A stretch of 64,000 nt of DNA from an uncultured Oscillospiraceae bacterium (GTDB taxonomy: Bacteria; Bacillota; Clostridia; Oscillospirales; Oscillospiraceae). Under the pieces are notes generated by a model. It did not search any database and was not told the DNA's origin. It was given only the letters and a program-made list of their open reading frames with translations. Shown here in pieces: positions 28,144-39,227 of the stretch (within the stretch, counting starts at the first letter, position 1; each line of letters begins with the position of its first letter). The stretch spans positions 16,405-80,404 of the forward strand of contig CATMVA010000013.1 in the NCBI GenBank assembly GCA_950075865.1. Direction: 5' to 3'. Position numbers and translations under genes: made by a program.

Positions 28144-29334
28144 ATGTCCTGGCTGAAGGATTCCCTGCACGATTTCTGGGAGCGGGGGGATAAGCTGCTA
28201 CTGGCACTGTGTCTGTGTGCCAGTCTGTTCGGACTTGCCCTCATCTACTCGGCCACCCGGTATCTCACCGTGAACCGGAACCGCAGCGTCATCATCCAGG
28301 CCATCGGTATTCTGCTGGGTGCGGTAATCTACATCCTGATTTCTTCGGTGGACATGGAACTCTTTGTGGAGCGGTCCTGGAAGCTGCTCCTCCTCTTCAA
28401 CATCGCCTTCAACCTGCTGGTCCGGGTCCCCGGCCTGGGGGTGTCCCGGGGCGGAAACCTGAGCTGGATCCGCTTTCCCGGTCTGCCCATGGACATCCAG
28501 CCCGCCGAGATCGTCAAGCTCTCCTTCATCCTCCTCTTCGCCTATCAGTGTACCAAACTCCAGAAGCGGGGGATCAGCAAGCCCGGCTCGGTCCTCATGC
28601 TCCTCCTCCACACCGGGCTCATCGCCGGGGTCATCGCCGTGGCCACCAAAGACTTCGGCATGGTGCTGGTCTATCTGTTCCTCTTTGTGGCCATGAGCTG
28701 GATGGCCGGAGTTTCTCTGGGTTGGTTCGCCCTGGGGGGCGGCGTCGGTGTGGTCGCTTTGGCCTATATCTGGCCACACGTCAGCGACACTTACCTGGCC
28801 GAGCGCATCATGGTGGTGGTGGACCACATCACGGGTAACCAGGCCACCCTCTACGCCCAGACCCAGGGCCGCGGCTGGCAGCAGACCCGTTCCATCCTGG
28901 CCATCGGCTCGGGTGGGTTTTGGGGACAGGGCTACATGAAGGGCATCCAGACCCAAAGCCCCTACGAGACCTCCCTCAACGCCCGTAGCACTGACGAGAT
29001 CTTTGCCGTCTGCGGAGAAGAGCTGGGCCTTATCGGGTGTCTCGTCATCATCATCCTCCTGGCTGCCATCATCATCCGGTGCATCTGGGTGGCCCGCCAT
29101 GCCTCCAGCCCCCTCACCGCACTCATCTCCTCGGGCTACGCCGCCATGCTTCTGTTCCAGAGTGTCCTGAACATCGGCATGTGTCTCTACCTTCTGCCCA
29201 TCGTAGGCCTGACCCTTCCCTTCTTCAGCTACGGCGGCTCCTCCATCATCACCATGTTTGCCGCCATGGGGGTGGTCTCCTCCATCAAGACCCGCTCCCT
29301 GCCAAGCTGGCTCAAGGATCGAAGCCATATTTAG
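28144..29334 (+). CDS. SEDS-family peptidoglycan polymerase (FtsW/RodA/SpoVE type)
   Basis: A 396-residue polytopic membrane protein with about ten membrane segments. It has the SEDS signatures DIQPAEIVKLSFIL and LPIVGLTLPFFSYGGSS, and the loop DEIFAVCGEELGLIG. SEDS proteins polymerise glycan strands from lipid II together with a class B PBP. It is a single gene with no mrd or fts neighbours, so RodA versus FtsW/SpoVE cannot be settled; the sequence reads more like RodA. Confidence 0.92.
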   Translation: MSWLKDSLHDFWERGDKLLLALCLCASLFGLALIYSATRYLTVNRNRSVIIQAIGILLGAVIYILISSVDMELFVERSWKLLLLFNIAFNLLVRVPGLGVSRGGNLSWIRFPGLPMDIQPAEIVKLSFILLFAYQCTKLQKRGISKPGSVLMLLLHTGLIAGVIAVATKDFGMVLVYLFLFVAMSWMAGVSLGWFALGGGVGVVALAYIWPHVSDTYLAERIMVVVDHITGNQATLYAQTQGRGWQQTRSILAIGSGGFWGQGYMKGIQTQSPYETSLNARSTDEIFAVCGEELGLIGCLVIIILLAAIIIRCIWVARHASSPLTALISSGYAAMLLFQSVLNIGMCLYLLPIVGLTLPFFSYGGSSIITMFAAMGVVSSIKTRSLPSWLKDRSHI

Positions 29335-29502
29335 AGAAAATTTGGATAAAATCACCATTTGATTTTTGTCCCTCCATTTTGAGATGTAATGTATAAAGGG
29401 TGGTTCCACCAGGCCACTACATTACGTTGATTGGCAGCTCATCTGTGGCAAAATGGCACAGGCTGGAGGGGCGGTGATCGACCAGCAGAGGAGAACCGAA
29501 GT

Positions 29503-29533
29503 GGGAGCGTCCGGGGATGACCTGGGCGCTCCC
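29503..29533 (+). terminator. Possible terminator downstream of the SEDS gene
   Basis: 7-bp stem GGGAGCG/CGCTCCC with a 17-nt loop, followed by TTCTTTTT. It is about 170 nt after the stop codon. The sequence between (29335-29500) holds no gene that I can support. Confidence 0.5.
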
Positions 29534-29789
29534 TTCTTTTTGTCGGCCCTCTACTAAGAGCGCACTTACTCACCACCGGCCAAGGCTGGCGGTGGTACTG
29601 CCTGACAGCATCCGTGCGCCCTCCGGGGGCGGCTCCGCCGGGTCGCCCTGTCCTGCCCGGTATATACCAGCAGACGCCAACAGCGGCTTGTGCACCGGAC
29701 GCAGCCGCGCCAATCACCGGGGGCTTGGGGGCCTCGGCTACTAACAAGCGGCACAGGTATATACCCTGTGCATTGCTTGCCATGATCGT

Positions 29790-29958
29790 CTACGTGTTCT
29801 CCGTTTCATGGTGGTACTTATCCATAATTTCTTCCATACTGATATTTTGCAGACTTTTCTGCAAGTCCTCTCGGACGTTTTGATAGGAAGAATCCAGTAC
29901 ACCATGAATGCTTCGCCCTACTGGACACAGGCAGGATGGAGATGCATGGATACCAATC
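29790..29958 (-). pseudogene. Minus-strand gene relic, C-terminal part only
   Basis: A stretch of minus-strand frame ending at 29790 reads like real protein: SYQNVREDLQKSLQNISM, then EEIMDKYHHETENT and a stop. It has balanced codon use unlike the GC-rich shadows around it. No start and no upstream part remain. I do not recognise the family. The relic abuts a 5'-truncated gene on the other strand, so a rearrangement joined them. The remaining sequence, 29540-29790, has two copies of GGTATATACC but no supportable gene. Confidence 0.35.
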
Positions 29959-29982
29959 AGTTTATTAAGAAAATCCGGCTCA

Positions 29983-30588
29983 ATTGCATTGCCCTCTTAT
30001 GGTGGACGTGTTCCTGGCCTCGCCGCTGAAAGACTGGCAAAGATTCCGGGTAATTCCGCAAAGTGTGTGTTGCTATGTGTATATGGTAACCGGGCTTATG
30101 AGGATACGCTGGTTGAAATGGCAGATGTGGCAAAAAAGGCTGGGTTCTCTGTTGTTGCCGCTATTTCCGCAGTTGCGGAGCATTCTATTATGCACCAGTA
30201 TGCGTCTGGTAGGCCGAACCAGGAAGATGAGCGCCAGCTCAAGTCCTTTGCGAAGGCAATCCTTGAAAAATTCAAGGCCGGAACATTGGATGAAGGGCCG
30301 CAGATCCCAGGCAATCGACCTTACAAAAAGGCAGGGGGTGCGGGCTTGGTCCCAAAGGCTGGTACAAGCTGTAACGGCTGCGGACTCTGCGCAGATAATT
30401 GCCCTGCAGGGGCAATCTCTAAAGAGAATTTGAAAACAGCGAATCCCAAGAAGTGTATCTCCTGCATGCGGTGCGTTGCGAGGTGTCCCCAAGGTGCCCG
30501 GAAGATAAATGGTGCGTTGGTATCCATTGCATCGCTGGCAATCAAAAAGGCTTGCAGCGAGAAGAAAGAAGCCGAACTTTTCATATAG
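29983..30588 (+). pseudogene. 5'-truncated flavodoxin-ferredoxin (EFR1-type) gene
   Basis: The readable part has the second half of a flavodoxin-like domain (LPSYGGRVPGLAAERL, then LLCVYGNRAYEDTLVEM). Two [4Fe-4S] ferredoxin motifs follow: CNGCGLCADNCPAGAI and CISCMRCVARCPQGARK. EFR1-type ferrodoxins normally begin with about 60 more residues carrying an FMN-binding GTGNT loop, and this is absent. The codons before LPSYGG match nothing and lack a credible start. GC content is lower than in the neighbours. I read it as a broken, probably transferred gene; a shortened working form is possible but less likely. Confidence 0.75.
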
Positions 30589-30792
30589 TGGCAAATCAGA
30601 GGGAATCGTTTGATTATTGCTGATGAATACTTAACAGGGGGGATCTTACTCGGTGAAATCCCCCTTGACAAATGTTCTCTTGGTAAAATAATGCCGGTAA
30701 TTTCATAGAGCGAGCGAACGACACATGTGGCGCACAGCGCGTAAATCTGATCACGGTACGCAAGCGCTTCATGTGTTAGAGGGGCTCCCCCA

Positions 30793-30815
30793 CAGCACAT
30801 GCTTTGCATGTGCTG
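30793..30815 (+). terminator. Terminator-like hairpin
   Basis: Perfect 10-bp stem CAGCACATGC/GCATGTGCTG with a TTT loop, followed by CTTTTT. The 30590-30790 stretch before it holds no gene; it has a TTGACA (30665) that could start a short transcript ending here. Confidence 0.6.
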
Positions 30816-30862
30816 CTTTTTGCCCTTATGAAGCCAATCTACCTCAGTGGATGTCATTTCTC

Positions 30863-31055
30863 ATGGATAAAAACAACAACTTGGGCACCGAGCGGATCGG
30901 GCGTCTTTTGCGCTCCTTCGCCCTTCCCTGTACTCTCTCCCTCATCATCTCCTGCCTTTACAACCTCGTGGACCAGATCTTCGTGGGCAACGGCGTCGGC
31001 TACCTGGGCAACGCCGCCACCGGCATCGTCTTCCCCATCACCGTCATCGGCTGGG
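30863..31055 (+). pseudogene. MATE efflux transporter fragment, N-terminus only
   Basis: About 64 codons from a multidrug/toxin extrusion (MATE) transporter: MDKNNNLGTERIGRLLRSF, then IISCLYNLVDQIFVGNG and AATGIVFPITVIGWA. These match the first membrane segments of the family. The frame then runs into unrelated codons and stops at 31099, leaving out about 85 percent of the protein. No Shine-Dalgarno site precedes the ATG. It is a dead remnant. Confidence 0.85.
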
Positions 31056-31139
31056 CCGCCGCATCCCACCCTACGGTACCCGCACCCCAGGGGAGCTGAT
31101 GAAAAACTGACAGCTCTTTCAATTTTTGCGAAAAGCCGG

Positions 31140-31213
31140 AATAACCTCCTTGTTTGTGGTGAAACTACCAGCAGCCAAAGCTGGTTTTCCCCTATAGAAA
31201 CAAGGAGGTTATT
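31140..31213 (+). promoter_or_regulatory. Long inverted repeat that pairs with the SD of the SLH gene
   Basis: Perfect 16-bp inverted repeat (31140-31155 with 31198-31213), with an inner 6-bp stem ACCAGC/GCTGGT (31167-31172, 31180-31185). The right arm contains AAGGAGG, the ribosome binding site of the gene starting at 31217. In RNA the site would be hidden in the stem. It could be a translational switch or the end of an inserted element. Confidence 0.7.
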
Positions 31214-31216
31214 TTT

Positions 31217-32206
31217 ATGGAAAAGCACCTGTTCCGCCGGACCGGCGCCCTGCTGTGCGCCGGAGCTCTGTCCTTCACCCTGTCCGCCGTCCTGCCGGGC
31301 GCCGCCGCCCTGCTGGATACCGACCCCTACGCCCCCGTCTGGAGCGCAAACTCCGCCCCCGTGGCCGAGAATATCTCCCTGACCACCTACAAAAACGTGG
31401 AGGTCCAGGGCACCTTCGCCGGGGTGGACCCGGAGGGTGACCTGATCACCTTCCAGCTGGTGAGCCAGCCTGCCCGGGGCACCGTGACCCAGGCCGAGCA
31501 GGGCTCGGCCGCCTTCGTCTACACCCCCTATGAGAACAAGAAGGGCAAGGACGCCTTCACTTATGTGGCGGTGGACGCCGCCGGCAACACCTCAGCCCCT
31601 GCCACCGTGAGCATCAGGATCGAAAAGCAGAAAACCACTGTGACCTACGCCGACATGGCCGGCGAGGAAGGCCACCGGGAGGCCGTCCGTCTGGCCGAGT
31701 CCGGCTTGATGATCGGCGAGCAGGTGGGCGGCCGGTATTTCTTCCACCCCGAGCAGACCATCTCCCGTGCCCAGTTCACCGCCCTGGCCATGTCTGTGGC
31801 AGGCATCGACGCCCTGGAGGGGGTCACGGTCACCGGCTTCTCGGACGACCAGGCCATGGCCGTCTGGTGTAAGCCCTATGTGTCTGCCGCTCTCCGGGCC
31901 GGCATGATCCGGGGCAGCTATACCAACGACGGCCAGGTGGTCTTCCGGGCCGACACCCCCATCACCACCGCCGAAGCCGCCGTCATCCTCAACAAGGCCC
32001 TGGGGGTCACCGACGTAGTCAATACCATGGGCACCGACTCCCCCGCCTGGTGTGCCCAGGCCGTAGCCAACCTGGACAGTTGCGGTGCCCTCCCCGCCTC
32101 GGCCGTTCTGAACGAGCCCCTGACCCGCGCCCAGTGCGCCGTCATGCTGGACCGGGCCCTGGACGTGATGGAGGCCCGCGAGAGCAAAGGCTGGTTCCTC
32201 TGGTAA
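31217..32206 (+). CDS. Secreted SLH-domain surface protein with Ig/cadherin-like repeat
   Basis: A 329-residue exported protein with a signal peptide (cleavage near AAA, residues 30-33). A bacterial cadherin/Ig-like domain follows (about 45-135: GVDPEGDLITFQLVSQPARG, FVYTPYENKKGKDAFTYVA). Then come three SLH-like segments (about 145-320: ISRAQFTALAMS, ITTAEAAVILNKAL, LTRAQCAVMLDRAL) that would bind wall polymer. Its SD lies in a long hairpin, so translation may be controlled. A strong terminator follows. Confidence 0.87.
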   Translation: MEKHLFRRTGALLCAGALSFTLSAVLPGAAALLDTDPYAPVWSANSAPVAENISLTTYKNVEVQGTFAGVDPEGDLITFQLVSQPARGTVTQAEQGSAAFVYTPYENKKGKDAFTYVAVDAAGNTSAPATVSIRIEKQKTTVTYADMAGEEGHREAVRLAESGLMIGEQVGGRYFFHPEQTISRAQFTALAMSVAGIDALEGVTVTGFSDDQAMAVWCKPYVSAALRAGMIRGSYTNDGQVVFRADTPITTAEAAVILNKALGVTDVVNTMGTDSPAWCAQAVANLDSCGALPASAVLNEPLTRAQCAVMLDRALDVMEARESKGWFLW

Positions 32207-32223
32207 GCCCCCCAAAACAGAAA

Positions 32224-32253
32224 AAAGCCCCGGGCCTCTCGTCCCGGGGCTTT
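32224..32253 (+). terminator. Rho-independent terminator
   Basis: 11-bp stem AAAGCCCCGGG/CCCGGGGCTTT with an 8-nt loop and a T-rich tail, directly after the SLH gene. Confidence 0.9.
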
Positions 32254-32265
32254 CTTATGTTATCT

Positions 32266-33042
32266 TTAATCCAAAACCTCAGTGAAATCTGCGCAGAAGT
32301 TGGGCCGCTCCGGGTCAATGATCATACTCATTCCCTTCTCCCGGAACACCTTGTCCAGTCCCTCCATGCCGTACTTCAGTTTGTACTCGATCTCCTCCTT
32401 GTAGGCGGGGACCATGCCGTAAAAGTTGATTTTCCTACCGTCCTTGGCCGTCATCCCGCCTAGCGGGCCGTCTCCCCCGATCAGCACCAGACCACCGAAC
32501 CCCACACTGTCGTCCAGAGGAGCATACTCCGCTCCATTGGGAATGGTGTGGCCCCAGGCCAGCCAGGTCTGGTACATATGGGGAAAACGGGCCAAGAACT
32601 TGATACACCGGAGAGGCCAGAATTGCTGAGGCGGAATCTCTCCCCCCGTTTTACCTGTCCCGCCCAGATCCCATTCTCCGGGCAAGAACATATAAAGCTC
32701 AGCCAGCTCCAGTTCTCTGCGCTCTTTCTCGGGAATCTCCTGGGGAATGTTCATAGGCTTGTCACTCATACCAGTGGTAAAGGCCACATAGAATGGTTGC
32801 TCGGTCGTGGGCTTCATAATATGTATGTCGATATGGACAATATCCGACAGGATCTCGTGGTAGACAAAGCTTTCCCGCCCAGGAAAAAGCCCGTCAAAAT
32901 AGGTCTCGATCTCCTCCATGTAATTTCCTTCACTCTCCGGGATCTGAAGTTCCCGGCCCTTCTGCTCCTCGTATCGGTAAATGGTGGACCCGCCGGAAGA
33001 AACCTCATTTTTCTTCCCGAACAGCTTATCCAAAAATCCCAT
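32266..33042 (-). CDS. Suppressor-of-fused (SUFU) domain protein
   Basis: A 258-residue cytoplasmic protein matching the bacterial SUFU-like family. It has VHIDIHIMKPTTEQPFYVAF, then TTGMSDKPMNIP and ELAELYMFLPGEWDL, and later a GGLVLIGGDGPLGGM segment. The start at 33042 (MGFLDKLFGKK) follows AGGAGG at good spacing; the frame start seven codons upstream overlaps that site. Many bacterial SUFU proteins sit beside toxin systems as possible immunity proteins, but none is seen here. Function unknown. Confidence 0.82.
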   Translation of the reverse strand: MGFLDKLFGKKNEVSSGGSTIYRYEEQKGRELQIPESEGNYMEEIETYFDGLFPGRESFVYHEILSDIVHIDIHIMKPTTEQPFYVAFTTGMSDKPMNIPQEIPEKERRELELAELYMFLPGEWDLGGTGKTGGEIPPQQFWPLRCIKFLARFPHMYQTWLAWGHTIPNGAEYAPLDDSVGFGGLVLIGGDGPLGGMTAKDGRKINFYGMVPAYKEEIEYKLKYGMEGLDKVFREKGMSMIIDPERPNFCADFTEVLD

Positions 33043-33097
33043 CTGAACCGCCTCCTCGTCCAAGATAACCCTATTATATCAAATCTCCCCGCCCAAC

Positions 33098-33607
33098 TCA
33101 AGCCCGCAACCTGCCTATGATCCACCCTGTCACTGGCCGGAAGACCACATACAACCCATACCCCAGCACGCCGCCCACCATATTAGTTATCAGGTCTGTG
33201 ATATCCGACGACCGGTTAAAAAAAGGCTGCACCAGCTCGATGCCCAGGCTCATGAGAAAGCAGAAAAGCACTGTCCGGCCAAATTTGCCCCCTCCCCGCC
33301 GGGTCAAGGGACACAAAAAGCCAAAGGGCACCGTCATGCCCACATTCAGCGCTACCTGCCGCAAAAAGTCCCCTCTCCCTTTCAAAACATCCACAAAGGG
33401 GATCATATTCATGGGCTGATAGCGGTGATTCAGAATAAAAGGCAGCTTGGTGATGACCGGCATCAGGGTAAAAAAGAGCACCAAAGCCAGATAGAGATAC
33501 ATCAGCGTATTGACCAGCAGCCTGTCCCTCCCCCTGTTCTTCCACCGGGGAAAAAACACAAGAACATACAAAATCCCCAACGCCCCAATATCCACCAAAT
33601 ATTTCAC
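33098..33607 (-). CDS. VanZ-like family membrane protein
   Basis: A 169-residue protein with about five membrane segments and the VanZ-like pattern NMIPFVDVL ... LNVGMTVPFGFLCP ... SLGIELVQPFFNRSSDITDLITNMVGGVLGY. A GTG start at 33607 follows GGAGGGAGG. VanZ proteins give low-level teicoplanin resistance in some hosts, but most VanZ-like proteins have no known role and no van genes are nearby. Confidence 0.87.
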   Translation of the reverse strand: MKYLVDIGALGILYVLVFFPRWKNRGRDRLLVNTLMYLYLALVLFFTLMPVITKLPFILNHRYQPMNMIPFVDVLKGRGDFLRQVALNVGMTVPFGFLCPLTRRGGGKFGRTVLFCFLMSLGIELVQPFFNRSSDITDLITNMVGGVLGYGLYVVFRPVTGWIIGRLRA

Positions 33608-33694
33608 CGATGCACCTCCCTCCTCCGGTTTATCAACCAAATTCTACCACACCGTTCCACATGAATCAATCCCCCCCGCCCCCATCCATAAAGT

Positions 33695-33732
33695 AAAAAC
33701 AGACCTCCCGCTGACGCAGGAAGTCTGTTTTT
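33695..33732 (-). terminator. Terminator of tRNA-Arg
   Basis: 14-nt arms with one mismatch; the minus-strand run GTCTGTTTTT ends the stem. It touches the 3' end of the tRNA. Confidence 0.8.
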
Positions 33733-33808
33733 GGTACGGCTGGAGGGACTCGAACCCCCGACCTACTGGTTCGTAGCCAGTCACTCTATCCAGCTGAGCT
33801 ACAGCCGC
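33732..33808 (-). tRNA. tRNA-Arg (anticodon ACG)
   Basis: 77 nt including an encoded CCA. The acceptor GCGGCTG pairs with CAGCCGT (one G-U). D-loop GCTCAGCTGGATAGAGT, anticodon stem ACTGG/CCAGT with loop CTACGAA, and T-loop GGTTCGAGTCC are all present. ACG is normally edited to ICG by TadA to read CGU/CGC/CGA. Confidence 0.97.
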
Positions 33809-33870
33809 ATACCGTCTTTTGACAGCTCGGTTATTATAGCACGCCATGGATAGAATTGCAAGTAGTTTTT

Positions 33871-36576
<2,706 letters not shown>

Positions 36577-36699
36577 GGGATCATCCTTTCCTGTATCACA
36601 CCGCCACGCGGCGGAAACTCCATATCAATACAGGATACAGTATACAACATTTTTCCGTGTTTTTCAAGGGCCAACAGGACCGTTTTGCGCCGGGCCGTT

Positions 36700-36759
36700 T
36701 TGTGCCGTAGGCACAATGCGACCGGCACAGTCGTTCGGCCAAAGGCCAAATGACGTGCC
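36700..36759. repeat. Double-hairpin intergenic repeat, copy 1
   Basis: Hairpin TTGTGCC/GGCACAA (36700-36716) is followed by hairpin 36724-36740 with 36744-36759. The second contains CAGTCGTT and TGAC around a GGCC-AAA-GGCC apex. A related pair lies at 39228-39277. The whole 36577-37161 gap upstream of ftsK holds this element, a 23-nt direct repeat and a terminator, but no gene. Confidence 0.55.
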
Positions 36760-36805
36760 CACCCCTCTCATCGGCTCCAAAGCGGTCAAATTTTTCACAA
36801 GCCCC

Positions 36806-37002
36806 GAATTTCCAATTTTCGTGCAACTATCTCCCGAAAATCGCCCCCGTTTCCCCGAAATGACCATAATTGCACGCAGTTGCACATTCCCTCAAATTCA
36901 AACCACCCCCAAAACCCCGTTTTTGGGCCTCAAAACCCTCAAAAGCGGCGTCAAAACACCCCCCAAACCGCCCCAAAATGAATTTCCAATTTTTGTACAA
37001 CT
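36806..37002. repeat. Pair of 23-nt imperfect direct repeats
   Basis: Copies at 36806-36828 and 36980-37002 share GAATTTCCAATTTT and CAACT with two differences. TCAAA(A) words recur every 10-20 nt between them. Looks like non-coding repeat sequence; function unknown. Confidence 0.5.
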
Positions 37003-37070
37003 TTCTTTTGGCCCTGCCTCCGTCCCCAACCTCAAAATGGATGCCTCAAAAAAGTTCCGGATACGCGGAA

Positions 37071-37105
37071 AACGCTCCGTTTCCGAAAGGAAACGGAGCG
37101 TTTTT
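37071..37105 (+). terminator. Strong orphan terminator hairpin
   Basis: Perfect 14-bp stem AACGCTCCGTTTCC with its complement around a GAAA tetraloop, then TTTTT on the plus strand. No plus-strand gene precedes it, so it may end a small transcript, or act weakly in reverse for uppP. Confidence 0.75.
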
Positions 37106-37161
37106 GTTCTCTGAAATTTTGCTTCAAAAATTCCTGCTCCCCGAGAGGCCCCGTTTTTGCC

Positions 37162-38016
37162 CTATTTCACCACAAAATTCGCCACCAGGGAGACCACTCC
37201 TACGATCCAGCAGTAGTAGGCGAAGGCCCCGAACTTTCCCTTGTCGCACAGCAGGTTCACCAGCCGGATGGCGAAATATCCCACCACGGCGGCCACCGCC
37301 GTCCCCACCAGGAACACGGGCAGCAGGGCAGTATCGATGGCCCCCTCTTTGATCACGTCCGCCAGGGTCAGGATGTTTGCCCCCAGCACGGCGGGCAGGC
37401 TCATCAGGAAGGAGAACCGGACGGCGAAGGTCCGGTCAAACCCCCGCAGCAGCCCCGCCGAGATAGTGGAGCCGGACCGGGAGATCCCCGGCAGGGTCCC
37501 CACCGCCTGGGCGCAGCCCACCAGCAGGGCGTCGGCCAGCGTGGCCGTCCGGGCGGTCTTTCTGCCCCGGGCCATCCGGTCGGAGAAAAAGAGGATAAAG
37601 CCGGTGGCGATCAGCGCGACCGACACAAACACGGCGTTGCCCATGACCTCCTCAATGGTATCCTTCACCGGCAAAATGGCAAAGAGAGGCAGGGTGGCCA
37701 CCACGATGAGCAGCACCATCCGCCGGGCCGGCGGCACCGAGTTCCCCCCCGTGACCCGCCTACCGCTCCCCGAAAAAAGGGAGCCGATCAGGAAGAAAAA
37801 CTCCCGGATCATGTCGGCAATATCGCTCCAGTAGTAGACAAACACCGAAAGCAGGGTCCCCAGATGGAGCAAAACCGTAAAAAACATCTGGGTCTCCTCA
37901 TAGTTCTCCACGCTGAAAAACCGCTGGAACAGGGCCAGGTGTCCCGAGCTGGAGATGGGCAGAAACTCGGCGACCCCCTGGAGGATCCCCATCAGGATGG
38001 CTGATAGATATGTCAT
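37162..38016 (-). CDS. uppP: Undecaprenyl-diphosphatase UppP (BacA)
   Basis: UppP dephosphorylates C55-PP so the carrier lipid can be reused; extra copies give bacitracin resistance. The 284-residue polytopic protein has both signatures: QGVAEFLPISSSGHLAL (about 15-31) and PGISRSGSTISAGL (about 175). About eight membrane segments. Single gene, preceded by GGGGGCG-type SD sequence. It complements uppS at 13 kb. Confidence 0.96.
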   Translation of the reverse strand: MTYLSAILMGILQGVAEFLPISSSGHLALFQRFFSVENYEETQMFFTVLLHLGTLLSVFVYYWSDIADMIREFFFLIGSLFSGSGRRVTGGNSVPPARRMVLLIVVATLPLFAILPVKDTIEEVMGNAVFVSVALIATGFILFFSDRMARGRKTARTATLADALLVGCAQAVGTLPGISRSGSTISAGLLRGFDRTFAVRFSFLMSLPAVLGANILTLADVIKEGAIDTALLPVFLVGTAVAAVVGYFAIRLVNLLCDKGKFGAFAYYCWIVGVVSLVANFVVK

Positions 38017-38138
38017 GGGTCACGCCCCCTTCGCAGGTATCTTTGCATTGCTTTTTATCATATTACCATATATGCCGGAATATTTCTACCACGAAAGGAA
38101 AATTTAACCTCTTTTTGCGAAAAGAAAAGCCGCCGTCC

Positions 38139-38837
38139 TCAGACGGCGGCTTCTCTCCCCTTTTCGATCTCCCCGTACAGACACTCCAGTGCCTCCCCCA
38201 GGCCCCCCACCCGGTCAACGAGCCCCAGCTCCACCGCCTCTTTCCCGTAGAGGACGCTGCCGATGTCCCCGGTCAGCTCCCCGGTCTCCAGCATGAGCCG
38301 GAGGAAATCCTCCCGCTTGATGTGGCTGTGGTCGGTGACGAACTCCACGATCCGGTCCTGGGTCCGGCGGAAGTAGGAGAACATCTGGCTCACCCCGATG
38401 ACCGTGCCAGTCAGCCGCACCGGGTGGATGGTCATAGCCGCCGAGGGGGCGATAAAGGAGGTCTTGGCCGCCACCGCCAGAGGCACCCCGATGGAGTGCC
38501 CGCCCCCCAGCACCAGGGACACCGAGGGCTTTCGCATCCCGGCGATCATCTCCGCGATGCCCAGCCCAGCCTCAATATCTCCCCCTGCCGTGTTCAGCAG
38601 CACCAAAAGCCCGTCCACCTCCCGGCTTTCCTCCACCGAGGCCAGCAGGGGCAGCACATGCTCATACCGTGTGGTCTTGATATGGGCCGGCAGGAGCTGG
38701 TGCCCCTCGATCTGCCCTACAATAGTGAGGGTATATACCGTCCCCCGTTCGGTGCGGACCAGGGTATCCCCAAAGGCCTCGATCTCCCGGCGCTGTTCAG
38801 CCTCACCGGCCTGCTTCTCTTCCTCTTCCACGCCCAT
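38139..38837 (-). CDS. ClpP-like serine protease, TepA family
   Basis: A 232-residue ClpP/crotonase-fold protease like Bacillus TepA. It has LVLLNTAGGDIEAGLGIAEM, GGGHSIGVPLAVAA with the nucleophile Ser, and MTIHPV with the catalytic His. Substrates are not firmly known; TepA has been linked to export and to degradation of small spore proteins. It stands two genes from ftsK, as in Bacillus, with uppP in between here. Confidence 0.88.
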   Translation of the reverse strand: MGVEEEEKQAGEAEQRREIEAFGDTLVRTERGTVYTLTIVGQIEGHQLLPAHIKTTRYEHVLPLLASVEESREVDGLLVLLNTAGGDIEAGLGIAEMIAGMRKPSVSLVLGGGHSIGVPLAVAAKTSFIAPSAAMTIHPVRLTGTVIGVSQMFSYFRRTQDRIVEFVTDHSHIKREDFLRLMLETGELTGDIGSVLYGKEAVELGLVDRVGGLGEALECLYGEIEKGREAAV

Positions 38838-39072
38838 CCCCCATTTCCTGACGACAGTACCGTCAGTATGTGCCGAAGAGCCCTCCTTTACTCAAACATT
38901 ACCCTTTGTAATGGTTTTTTCTTCCACTTTGATTGAAAAATAAGCGATTCCTCTCCGCCACCCGCTGTGATCGCAAAAGAACCTCACACTTTTTTTCTCC
39001 TTTTGCCCATTTCCGCTACTTTAGGCAAAAAGGCTTGACATAACACCCACCTATAACCCGGACAACAGGGAG

Positions 39073-39146
39073 TTATTCACATTTTCCACGGAGTTTTCCA
39101 CCGCCTTCCCCCGTTACTCTCCCAGTGTTTTTCCTCGTTATCCACC
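39073..39146 (+). promoter_or_regulatory. Cluster of DnaA-box-like 9-mers
   Basis: Four same-strand matches or near matches to TTATCCACA in 74 nt: TTATTCACA (39073), TTTTCCACG (39082), TTTTCCACC (39094) and TTATCCACC (39138). The first and last differ from consensus by one base. They lie in a 530-nt gene-free gap (38838-39369). Confidence 0.45.
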
Positions 39147-39227
39147 GTTTTTTCCCCACCCCGCTATCGATATTCTCCACGAAGCCAAAGCGTCGATTTT
39201 GGTCAACATAACGAAGGGTGCTTCGCG

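Noticed and set aside
30752..30772. AAGCGCTT palindrome resembling a catabolite (cre) site
   Set aside because: It misses two conserved cre positions and lies in the gene scar with no intact sugar gene.
30321..30857. A 178-codon minus-strand frame opposite the ferredoxin relic
   Set aside because: Half of it is the antisense of the ferredoxin motifs; the rest has no start signal or recognisable domain.
31217..32206. SLH gene as cargo of an insertion element bounded by the 16-bp inverted repeat
   Set aside because: Both repeat arms lie upstream of the gene, only 42 nt apart, so they do not flank it.
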